Below, piece after piece: positions 37,765 through 46,931 of a stretch of DNA of 64,000 nt. How positions within the stretch are numbered: position 1 is the stretch's first letter; each line of letters opens with the position of its first letter. Source of the DNA: Caprimulgus europaeus (taxonomy: Eukaryota > Chordata > Aves > Caprimulgiformes > Caprimulgidae); NCBI GenBank assembly GCA_907165065.1, contig OU015524.1:53795295-53859294 (forward strand). Direction: 5' to 3'. A model generated the notes under the pieces. It saw nothing but the letters and a program-made list of their open reading frames with translations, was not told the DNA's origin and made no database searches. The translations under genes and the position numbers were made by a program.

Positions 37765-37789
37765 TTTATTTCTTTGAATATTTTTTATT
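37765..37789 (-). terminator. Paired polyadenylation signals (AATAAA) on minus strand
   Basis: Two exact AATAAA hexamers on the minus strand, at 37789-37784 and 37770-37765, lie about 305-330 bases past the stop codon of the candidate final exon at 38094. The position suits a 3' untranslated region of roughly 340 bases. The sequence beyond is CA-rich rather than GU-rich, so a downstream element is not evident. Confidence 0.35.
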
Positions 37790-38093
37790 ATTATTTCTTA
37801 AGCAACATTGGTATTCTGAGAGATATAGAATACCTATTGCAGAAGCAGGAGCACAGGCAACTCGAGTACTCTGAGCCAAAATTGTAGTAACTCCAAAGTC
37901 CAAGGTTGCAAATTATTCCTGCAATGGGAGGAGGTACTGTAGGCGCTCACAGACTTTGCAAAAGTGCAGAAGCATCCAGGGTGATTTTCTCCTGGAAAAG
38001 AGTCCGAATTGGCTCTTTTAGTGCTTGTCTGCAGGGAAAATTTGCCAGTGTAATTAAACTGCGCTAGTTATACAGGTATAGCTCCTCGTTCAG

Positions 38094-38304
38094 TCACTCT
38101 TGTTCCAGGAGGAGTGCCTGGGCAGGGAGTTTGTATGGCAGCACATTGCTGTGGTTACTCTGATACAAGTACAGTGAGGCCACTTGCCAGCTGGTGCATG
38201 CCAGGTGGCTGCTGTCTGAGATGCTCAGGACAGCCTTGCTCATGGGGAAAAAAATGCTGAGCTGTGCCAGGGCCTCAGGCAGGACACACGTTCCCATCAA
38301 CGCC
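38094..38304 (-). CDS. Likely final coding exon, unrecognised protein
   Basis: A minus-strand exon begins after a good acceptor (AATGTTTATTTTCAG, ending at 38305) and is open for 70 codons to TGA at 38094-38096. GC at codon positions 1, 2 and 3 is about 57, 42 and 71% by hand count. That is the ramp expected of vertebrate coding DNA, and it is notable in an AT-rich region. The opposite strand has no comparable frame. The exon enters with one base completing a codon. An internal ATG (38295-38297) would give a 67-residue product on its own. The peptide is Leu/Ser-rich and helical-looking (LPEALAQLSIFFPMSKAVL, then SWQVASLYLYQ), with no domain I know and no signal peptide. AATAAA signals follow about 300 bases on. 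It may be the C-terminus of a larger protein or a microprotein. Confidence 0.5.
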
Positions 38305-38591
38305 CTGAAAATAAACATTTTAAGTCATAAGTCAAATTATTTTCCTGTGCATATAAGCTCCAGCTGCCTTTGAAAACCTCCTATCACAGCTTTCTTTCAC
38401 AGTTCAATTTGACAAAAAGATGAGTTTAACTGTTAATATTCATCAGGCTTCTGATGTTTGATCCTTTACTCAGTTTCTCACCACCCCACTTTCCTACCAC
38501 CCCTTTTTTCTCCATGCTGCCTGTGGCTGCAGAGTCATTCCTGAGTGAGAGAAAGGCTGGGATGACGTGACTACCTGGCAGCGTGGGTGAC

Positions 38592-38671
38592 CTGGCTCCA
38601 AGTCCATGCTTTGCTGCAGACTTTCTGTATGGTCTTGAGTAAGATAATGCCTCTGTGGTTTGATTTGTGCC
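38592..38671 (-). other. Possible exon upstream of the final exon
   Basis: On the minus strand a strong acceptor (CTGCTCCCCACCTTTGCAG) ends at 38672. Possible donors follow: CCAG|GTCACC at 38592/38591, or the better CCAG|GTAGTC at 38575/38574. Two of the three frames are open. With the first donor, the phase 0 frame joins the final exon's frame in phase (AG|G). The intron would be about 290 bases. The evidence is splice motifs and phase only. Confidence 0.25.
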
Positions 38672-39710
38672 CTGCAAAGGTGGGGAGCAGCACACCTGTG
38701 ACTCCAGGAGGAGTTGCAGATTGTGATAACCATGTCAGAGATTATGAGTTGTACAGGTTGTGCAGGCTGAGACATCAGGTCAGTATCTCAGCTGCATTGC
38801 ATTACCTGGGGGAGAGGGACTGAAAAATTGTTTGTTCTCCAGCTGGGCTGCTTTTCTGGAGCAGTATTTGCCTTTCCTTGTCTCACCTTAATGAGCAGTA
38901 TTGCAGAGCCTTAAGTGCCCAAAGCAGGTTTCTCTTTGTATTAATGCACTAAAAACTATATTTCTGAAAAGGCATAAAACCCCTTGAAAACCCTTGTGAC
39001 CTCTGATTATTACAACCTGAAGAAATTATTTTAAAGCAGAAAGATTCATGACAATTCTGAGGTCATTTGTCTTACAAAGATTTGACTGGAGAAAGACAAA
39101 CATCATTCAGAGAGAGATGTTCTAAAGAAGTTGACTTTTCAATGCACAAGACATCATAGTTCATTATGGGACAGGCTCTGCTGTTACTGTCAATATTTGC
39201 TAACAACAGGTTCAGAAGACTGGATGTTGGTGTTGGGTACCGAAAAAGGGAACAAAAAAAAAAAAGGGGGATAGGGGAAGAAACACCTTTAAATCTGAGC
39301 TAAAGTTAGGTTGCTCTTCAGCATCCACAGGTAGCCTCCCATACTTGGCCTTGTCTGGACTGCAGTTATTTATTTGGTTAGTGTTTTCTGCAAGGTGTTC
39401 TTGAACTGCTGAATATTTTGTGTGTGTTCATCAGCTTGTATAATTTGCTCTTACTTGTCTTACACCAGTCTGTCTGAGGGGGAAAAAAGTTCCTATCTTA
39501 TGTGGGAAATATATTATTGTTAAAAGCAGCTGTTTGAATCCTTCTATTCAATCTTTACCTCATTTCAAATGGGACAATTCAGATTGTGAGTTTAGCTCAA
39601 GGATATACAGTGATGGTAATCAAACCTCTTTATATAGCCTCATATTTGTGTCATAAAGAACTGCAAAAAAGGCATCCAAATGCAACATTGAAAGTTAGAT
39701 GGCAATTTAC

Positions 39711-39786
39711 TTCTGCAGTGTAATCTGGCAGTCGCTTCCCTGGCCTACAACAGGCTTGGAAGTGCTCTGCTCTGGTTTGTATGCTC
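39711..39786 (-). other. Possible 76-base exon
   Basis: On the minus strand the acceptor CGAGGGTCTCTCTTTCAG ends at 39787 and a fair donor (CAGAA|GTAAAT) lies at 39711/39710. Two frames are open through it, one reading AYKPEQSTSKPVVGQGSD. It lies between the CpG island and the final exon candidate, on the same strand. It contains no ATG. Confidence 0.22.
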
Positions 39787-40615
39787 CTGAAAGAGAGACC
39801 CTCGTGGATGTAAATACACACTGATGTCAAATGTACCTTCTGCATTTCAGAATTTGTGTTTACTTGTGTAACTGTAGGCATACAATACCCCTGACATAAA
39901 AATAAAGGTATGGGATAATACTTTATCTGTAGTCATGCATATTCCCCCTTCCAGCCATAGCCCTTTTTCGGTGTTAGATGGCTGGCAATGGGAGAGAAAA
40001 AAATCTTTAGGTTTTTAACAGTAAATGGACTGCACTATCTGTCTGGTCTGGTCCTTGATCAGAATACTGGACAGGGTGATGGAGGTGTACTAAGTAGGTA
40101 GAAACTGTCAGGTCCAGTCCCTTTCCTTATCTAGGCTTTGGCCAGCTTTCCCTCCCTCCCCAGGTTAGTGGGCAGCTCAGAGAGGGCAGAACCTGGCTGA
40201 AATTCTGTTTTCTCTTCAAAGCCATCCCTGGTTGAGTATCCCATTCTTTTTTTTGTTTGTTTGGGGTTTTTTTTGTTTTTTTTTTTCTTTACTCTGCAGA
40301 GAATTTTTTCATCAGAAATAGTTCAGTCTTCTTGTTTGTTTCAACATGCAAAGCAAAACAGTGCTGTGTCCTTTCAGATCACTGATGGATCTTCGTTGCT
40401 TTTTTGTGAGGAAGCAACCCCAGAGTGGCACCATTTAAATTTGTATAAAGTCTGAGATGCTTTTGCAGTCGTCACTGTTTAGGGGAAATTGCACAATACA
40501 TTCAAAGCTTTGTAGGATCTGTCTCTGTGCAATTTCATTGGTGATGGAGGTCACTTGCTTGGTCTCTGTGTTGGGCTAAACAGTGATGTTGGGATGTTTT
40601 TTTCAAAACTTGCTT

Positions 40616-40670
40616 TGCTAATTTAAAAAAACAAAACAAAACAACAATAATTAAAAAAAAAAAAAAACAC
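40616..40670. repeat. A-rich low-complexity tract
   Basis: Runs of A broken by C, G and TT, ending in 15 A, just upstream of CR1 copy 8. T-rich DNA at 40240-40290 precedes it. Confidence 0.8.
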
Positions 40671-40702
40671 CACAGCATTTCTACAGCTATACCGGGTATG
40701 GT

Positions 40703-40998
40703 AGTTGGTCTGTTCAGCCAAGTAACAAGTGACAGGTTGAGAGGAAATGGCCTCAAGTTGTGCCAAGGGAAGTTTAGATTGGATATTAGGAGGAATGTCT
40801 TTACTGAAAGGGTTATGAGGCACTGGAAGGGGCTGCCCAGGGCAGTGGTGGAGTCCCCATCCCTAGGGGTGTGTAAGAGTCATCTGGACATAGTGCTGAG
40901 GGACGTGGTTTGGTTGGGGACTTGTCAGTGTCAGGTTAATGATTGGACTCGATGATCTTAAAGGTCTCTTCCAGATGAGGCAGTTCTGTGATTCTGTG
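40703..40998 (+). mobile_element. CR1 3' end, copy 8, older subfamily
   Basis: A 5'-truncated CR1 copy: CAAGTTGTGCC and GTTTAGATTGGATATTAGGA (40772-40791), GCACTGGAAGGGGCTGCCC, then GGACTCGATGATCTTAAAGG (40946-40965) and the tail TTCTGTGATTCTGTG. The TTCTGTGATTC tail places it with copy 3 in an older group. It ends about 100 bases from the CpG island and would be antisense within the first intron of the minus-strand transcript suggested there. Confidence 0.93.
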
Positions 40999-41097
40999 GG
41001 TGTATCATTAGCTCTGAGACCACTGGGAAGTTTGGCATCAAGTTTTATCCAGACCTGTCCCCTGCGGAAATGCCTACGTGTCCTGCATCTGCTCTAC

Positions 41098-41340
41098 CTG
41101 CCCGTTTGGGAGGAGCAGGGCCCGCCCGGGCCCCGCCCCCGCCCGGGCCCCGCCGGCCGGCCGCGCTCCGCCCTCACCGCCGCGCCGCTGCTGCCACCTA
41201 GCGGCCTCCAACCGCCGCCGCCTGGGGCCTTGGGCCGGTGCTAGCCGAGGTGCTCGCTCGGGGTCGGGTGCCGCTGGGTTTCGCTGTGCCGGTGCTGGGG
41301 CTCTCGTAGCTCCGGCGGTTGTAGCACACCTCGTCGCTTT
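41098..41340 (-). promoter_or_regulatory. CpG island, possible promoter and first exon
   Basis: About 240 bases that are strongly GC-rich and dense in CpG, in an otherwise AT-rich window. Several GC boxes (CCGCCC/GGGCGG) cluster at 41125-41160. On the minus strand a good donor (CGGGCAG|GTAGAG) lies at 41098/41097 and a second (GCG|GTGAGG) in the middle of the island. No ATG occurs on the minus strand of the island, so a first exon here would be untranslated. Isolated islands of this kind usually mark promoters. The minus direction is favoured by the donors and by the candidate exons at 39.7-38.1 kb. Both strands have long open frames here, but GC-rich DNA does this by itself. Confidence 0.5.
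41191..41204 (-). promoter_or_regulatory. CTCF-type binding core
   Basis: The minus strand reads CCGCTAGGTGGCAG, matching the CTCF core pattern CCASYAGRKGGCRS with one tolerated change (G for A at position 3). It sits in the CpG island. CTCF organises chromatin loops and insulators, and the motif's direction (minus) would set loop orientation. Confidence 0.5.
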
Positions 41341-41433
41341 AAAAAACACAAACAAACAAACAAAAAAACCCCACCCAAACAAAAAAATCTCAAAACTTAA
41401 ACCAAATTTTAAAATAAATAAATAAATAAAAGC
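41337..41433. repeat. A-rich tract with (AAAT)n
   Basis: About 97 bases of A-rich sequence (AAAC units, then (AAAT)n at 41411-41431) begin where the CpG-rich segment ends. The abrupt GC-rich to A-rich change could hint at a retrocopied RNA with a poly-A tail, but I find no target-site duplication. Confidence 0.6.
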
Positions 41434-41627
41434 AAACGTACCAAATGTCCCTCAGCTTTAAATGGCAGGGCTTTTGGGCTGCTATTGGCTTCGTGATCTT
41501 CATTAATAATGGTCTAGGGAAGGGAAGGGAGGGCCCCCAGTGCACTGAACGCTCCACCAGCACAACAGGTCCCCAGGCAGGTTCGGGTGCTCCCCTGGGT
41601 TCGGCACAGCCCCCCTTGCAGCTCTCA

Positions 41628-41658
41628 GGGTTGTGGGTGCAGTGGGGAGGTGTGGGGG
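41628..41658 (+). other. G-quadruplex motif
   Basis: Four G runs (41628-41630, 41635-41637, 41644-41647, 41654-41658) have loops of 4, 6 and 6 bases, which fits the standard G-quadruplex pattern. It lies in a GC-raised but CpG-poor stretch (41530-41720) beside the CpG island. Confidence 0.5.
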
Positions 41659-41719
41659 TGCACTCTCTGGGCACACACTGTGGGGTGGGACAAGGGCCTT
41701 TGGGGGGCTCCCCTAACAT

Positions 41720-44700
41720 CAGTAACAAGGGAGGGGTCAGCATCATCATTTGCTTTTGTATTTCAAAACAAGTAAGCACTTGCCAAAGGAATACCCTGTG
41801 TCTGCTGAAAACACCCATGCCAAACAGCCTCCCCCCCTCTTGCCCCCTCAAAACACCAACAAGATGAAGGAAAAAGGAAAAAAAAAAAAAAGACAACTTA
41901 GACCCAAGAAGAAGGGAAAGTATGATTTGCTCCTGTACAAGATCACAACTTAAATATGATATAGAGCAAAGAGCTGATATTTTGTCCCAACTTATTAATC
42001 ATAATTTTGCTTGCAACTTTTTTTTTTCCAAAAATGAAATACTTCTGACAAGGACGATGATCAACCTGTTATTTCAAATTATGTGTCATCTGTTCATTGA
42101 AATGAAGTTATGCCTTTGACTTTTTTCAAGGGCTAGATTTGAAACTACAGATTTATTTGCCATTTACAGCCACTTCATATCCAAAATCACTACTGTAGGG
42201 TTGCTAGCATTTGCATTGTATTTTGGTATTAACTGCAAGGTCAGCAGTCTGTTTATAGCGCAGAGAAGTTGTTTCACTGTGTGCTTTCCTGCTGTGCCAC
42301 ACTACCTTTCTGAAATCAATGGAAGGGAGCAAGTTGGAAGAGAGAGGAATTTGGGGTTGTTTATGATAATCTAGACAGAAATAGATGAGGCGACTGAGTC
42401 CATTGTGTTTTATGATATAAAACTGTGCATAAAATTATGATAGAATTCTGTGGATATAAACAAAATGCTAAAGGATTCCACTGTTACTAAGAGGTTTTGT
42501 TTTCCCCATTGCTAATGCCAGATATTTTTTTAAACAGTTTTATTTACCTTACTGCATTTATATCTTTTGGGCATCAAACTTTATATGCCTTCTCTGTGAC
42601 CCCGAGTACTTAAATCATCACTACAATCTTCATGAAAACTAAGCTTCTGATAAATAACTGAATTCCAGAAGCTGAAGCTTTAAAAATAAAGTTATGGTGA
42701 TGCACCTTTGAGAAAGCACAAAGTTATGAAAGTCATGTTAATTAAACAATAGTATTGTTGTTTGGGGGTTTTGTTTGTCATTTTTTGTTATCAAAGCATC
42801 TATGAATATTATATATAGATAATGAGGAATGAGACTGACTAACACTGCTAAATATTGTTCTGTTAAAGCCAGATGCTGGGGAGGGATGGGGATATAGCTA
42901 CTGCTAAGAGCCAGGTTGGGACTATACTGACTTCTCACCTTAGACATTTTTTTTCCCCATCAATTATCAAACCCTGACTTATCCTTGATATAGTACTGTC
43001 AAGGAGTTTGATAAAGTAATAATTGAAAAATATCTTGCTGATTATTTATATACTTTATATAATTCTGGCTTATTTTTGACAGGTAATCGCATCAGTCTAT
43101 GCTGCAACCTAGCTTGGGCTATAAATGTTTTTCCTGTGCTGCTAGGTGCTACATTGAGGGGCTTTCTGCCATAGATGGGGAGAAAATGGTGTTTGAAAAT
43201 CTATATTCACAAGTCTAAACAGGAGAAGAGTGTTATTTACTATTGTTTACTGGGTGACTTTATACAAGAACAAATCAAATTCTTTTTGTTTCTAGTCAAG
43301 GTCTGTTGACTGAAAACTACTTAAGCTTCTAGGATTTAAGATAGTAGCTCTAATAATTTGTAGCAGCCTTCTGTTAAAGGGTAAGAAAGTTGCATAGGAA
43401 GCCGACAACATGAACGACATCATTTACAGAGCCCCTGGAAAGTTCAGAGTAAGATGATGTTTTTCCTCTTTCTGTCTTTTTAGATAAATGAGATGGTAAT
43501 TTATTTTTTTAAATCAGTGTCAGCCTTCACTGCATTTTTTCCAAAACATACATAATATTCATGCCTAGGTAGGCCTGACTGAACAAAGAGCATCAGTGGT
43601 TTTGTGTCCTATCATCGAGCATCAGTGGCTTTGTGTCCTATCATCAAGCACAGGCAAATTGTAGGATAATGTGCTGTGTAAGAAATTCATGTAAGCACAA
43701 ACCCAGCTTTTGCAGTGGTTGCTGGTATCACCCCTGGAGAGGCAGGAGAGCTGCCTATTAGTTTTCTCTTCCCTCTCCAGAGTGGTAGCACTCTGTGTAC
43801 ATTGTCTGCAATATAGAGCACAGTGGATATGGTCGACAACCTAAGCACACAAAACCTAGCTCAGGTGAAAGTAAGGCAGCTAGCAGGCATCAAATATTTT
43901 CAAGAGGAGATGGAAGGGTTTTTTGTTTGGTTTGTTTTGGTCTTTAACTAAGCTTAAAGTTGTTGTTACTAGTCTGTTCAAGTTGATGAACTCTGCTAAG
44001 GGAGAAATACTGAGCTGCTTCCTCAGAAAGTAGCTAAAAATGCATTTTTAAAACAATGAATATTTTATTGTGCACTCCTTCATGCCATGCAAACCCTTGC
44101 TTTGCTTGTGTTAGTGTCTAAGTGTCACGATCCTGTGCATGGGACGTGTGCACACAGATAAACCTTTTGAGTTAGACTGGCACCAGATGGAGAGCAACAC
44201 CATCTGCTACCTCTAACTCACAGCCCCAGAGACCATAGATCTGATGCAAGGGAATGGCTTTGTGCTGCTCTGCTTGCAATATTTCTTAAATGTTCCTCAC
44301 ACCTCTCATAGGAGTAGATCTTGATGTCTCAGCTTTGTTTCAGCAGTGAAAGGAAACCTGCTACTGCAAATTTTTATTCATACCAGAGTTTTCTGCCACA
44401 GGACCTATAAAGAGGAAAAGAGCAATGGGAACTCTTCCTGTCAGCACCTTGATGTCAAAAGGCAGCATTGTTCCTACATGGAGGAGGAAGGAGAGGGGAA
44501 AAAAAGCTCAAATAATCAGAAAACTAAAAGTAGTGTTTCCTTACTCCTCCATTTTGGCAGAAGTATCTGGGAACATGACAAACTTTTGGTACTTGTTGAT
44601 GCTTTAGAGATTCCTGGGGGGTGAAGATGCTGACCTCTGCTTTGAATTCCCAAACTTGCGATGAACTTTACCATCCTCATTTAGTGTCCCAACCCCTCTG

Positions 44701-46704
44701 AAGTCTTCATGCTCTTTCGGTGTTTTAAATAAATGAAAATGAGGACTGAAGAAAACTCAGTAAAGGGGTGATAAAGTTTTTGCTAGCCAAATTTTGTCCT
44801 GATCCTTACAAATCTCTGTAGCACAACAAGCAAGGACAAATGGTAAAATTTAAGGTTCCCTTAGGACAACTGTGTCCAGATTTATTAATTTACTATATAG
44901 TTTGCATTCAAAATCACTGTTAGAGATGTCAGAGACCTTTCTGCCCCATTTCATGTTTCTTTTATCGATTACCAATCTCCTTTCTATTGTATCCTCATGT
45001 ACTGCTCTGTAATAAACAGGAAAAAAGTTCCCCTCACCCTTCAGATTTTGTAGTTAGAAATGTTACCATTTCATGTAATGGTAATCTCAACTGTTAAATT
45101 GAATCCAGTATTAGAGAGTTTACTTAAGAGTTCAGAACTGTAGGATTTTATGATCAAAACTCTTGGCATTTCACTACCCAAAGGGTATTTTGGAGTGTCA
45201 CAGGTAACAGTGGGGATTTATAGCAGGGCTGTGTTTGACTACTTACCTTTGTCACAAACAATCCAAAACAACTCTTTTCAAGGATCTTCTACCATAGTAC
45301 ATACTGAGCATACAATAATGTTTTAATGTCTGAAGTCTAGAACCACCATTGCTTCTTATGCCCCTACTATACTTCTCACTCCTCTCTTATATTTTAACTT
45401 GATGAATCTGATCCAAATTCCATTGGCATTAATGAAGAACATCCATTTACTTTAATAATCTTTGAATTGCATCTAGTATCAACTACATTAACATAATCAA
45501 GTGAGAGGCAATTGTTATTGATGCATTATTTAGCACTGATTGGGGAGGTGCCATCAGCTCCCAGTGTCAGCTGGCATTAGATGTTATTTTATAGAGGCTT
45601 GATTATTAAGTTTCTATTGCAGGTTATGAATCTTTCAGTTGAGCTTTCGCTTCTTACTGTGCAATATTCTGTATTTATGTTATAGTTCCCCTAAAGCATA
45701 TGTTGGAAGGGTTCAGCCACTTCATATAATTTCCAAATCTGTAACCTCTGCTATGAAGTGGTATTTCTTACAAACCTGAATTAAATGAGGGCCACAACTT
45801 GCTTCACATTCTGCTCTGCATCACATAGTGAGACACATCCTGCATTACTGCAGATAAGGCTTTGACCTGACAGCACTCATTCCTGCATTAAGTGGGAGGT
45901 TGCTGATGCTGCTAATTAGAGTCAGATTCCTGGTATGCAGTGCTCCTTAACTTGACAGTTGCTGAAAGCCATTAAGACAAAGAATATCAAACTACCAGTG
46001 CCACATCCTGGAATATAACGTCATCAAAGGTCAGCAATCATAAAATAGACAGTTGCAAGAAGGAAACAAGATGCTGGCTGGTCGCAGGCGGATGGCAAAG
46101 CTCTCGTCCTGCTGTTTTTAGTGACAGTGTTAGGTGTTGCTCTGTCCACTAGAGGCTCTGCCTGTGCCCGGGACGTGAGCGTGGTTGGGTTGGTGTGTGC
46201 AATCACGTGCGGTATTAAGTTTTTTAAAATCGGTATTCAGCTTGACTGAATCTAGAAATATTCGTGGTGCCAGTTGCGACCAGTTTAAAAGCCATTCTTG
46301 ATCACAACTTGAGTGTACAAGTTCAGAGGCCACAGTGGTGTAGGAATAGGAGACAATATATTTTTTTACAGTAATAATGTCAGTTTTGTTAATACTTGTG
46401 GAGCAGTTAAAAATAGTTTGGTTGGTCATCAACATTTTTTTTTTTCCCCCAAAGAGTTGCAGGGGACATAGACCTATGCTGCAAGTTAATTGCTTGCCTT
46501 CCAAGAGCATATAATTTGAACTTAGTGAAGTCCAAAATGATTAACTGTCATATTAGCCAATGCATATACTTGTGTAAGCAGTTAGAAGAATTTCACTTTA
46601 GATCCTAACATTCAGGCTGATGGACTTCGGTGACAGCATAAGACTTCATCAGTCCAAAAATTTGACCTGCAACTTTTTTTCATGCTTCAAAAGCCAGACC
46701 TCAC
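41720..46704. other. Non-coding stretch, no gene seen
   Basis: No transposon and no convincing exon. It includes the 29-base tandem duplication at 43588-43645. It also holds a segment at 45400-46020 with many short AT-rich motifs of the kind seen in conserved enhancers, and a one-mismatch CTCF-like site near 46138-46149. Confidence 0.4.
43588..43645. repeat. 29-base tandem duplication
   Basis: Two 29-base copies (43588-43616 and 43617-43645) begin GAGCATCAGTGG and differ at one base (T versus C). The start of a third copy (AAGCA) follows. High identity suggests a recent event. Confidence 0.95.
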
Positions 46705-46931
46705 CCAGCAAACCAGAAGTGAAATCTTCCTCTGCCTTATCAGACTGGGGTGGAGATGCTGGAGAATGCCGTGCTTTAAATTTGGGGACAAAGACCCATG
46801 GATGTGTAATATTTGGCACAGTAGTGTCCCAGTGGGCTGTCCTAATCACCCACAGGATAAGGGAGGTCTGCAGCATCACGCCAGTTTGTAAAGACCACCC
46901 CTCACTGGGGTGAATTGCTGCGCTTCCACGG
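46705..46931 (-). CDS. Candidate exon with good acceptor and donor
   Basis: On the minus strand a strong acceptor (GGCACCTCTTCTCTCTCAG) ends at 46932 and a good donor (TGCTGG|GTGAGG) lies at 46705/46704. One frame is open through the 227 bases between them and reads like protein toward its end (HSPASPPQSDKAEEDFTSGLL). The + strand is also open in places, which lowers confidence. No domain is recognised. It lies on the same strand as the 37.8-41.3 kb locus but upstream of its CpG island, so it would belong to another transcript. Confidence 0.2.

Noticed and set aside
41078-41425. Overlapping 100-plus-codon frames on both strands across the CpG island
   Set aside because: GC-rich DNA has few stop codons. 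The peptides are low-complexity Ala/Pro/Arg/Gly strings, and the + strand one runs into the A-rich tract.
41390-41896. 168-codon minus frame and 140-codon + frame at 41445-41867
   Set aside because: They overlap each other in opposite directions in a GC-raised stretch, begin or end in A/T-rich tracts, and show no domain or codon pattern.
46138-46149. CTCF-like CCACTAGAGGCT
   Set aside because: It has a mismatch in the invariant GGC part of the core, so binding is doubtful.
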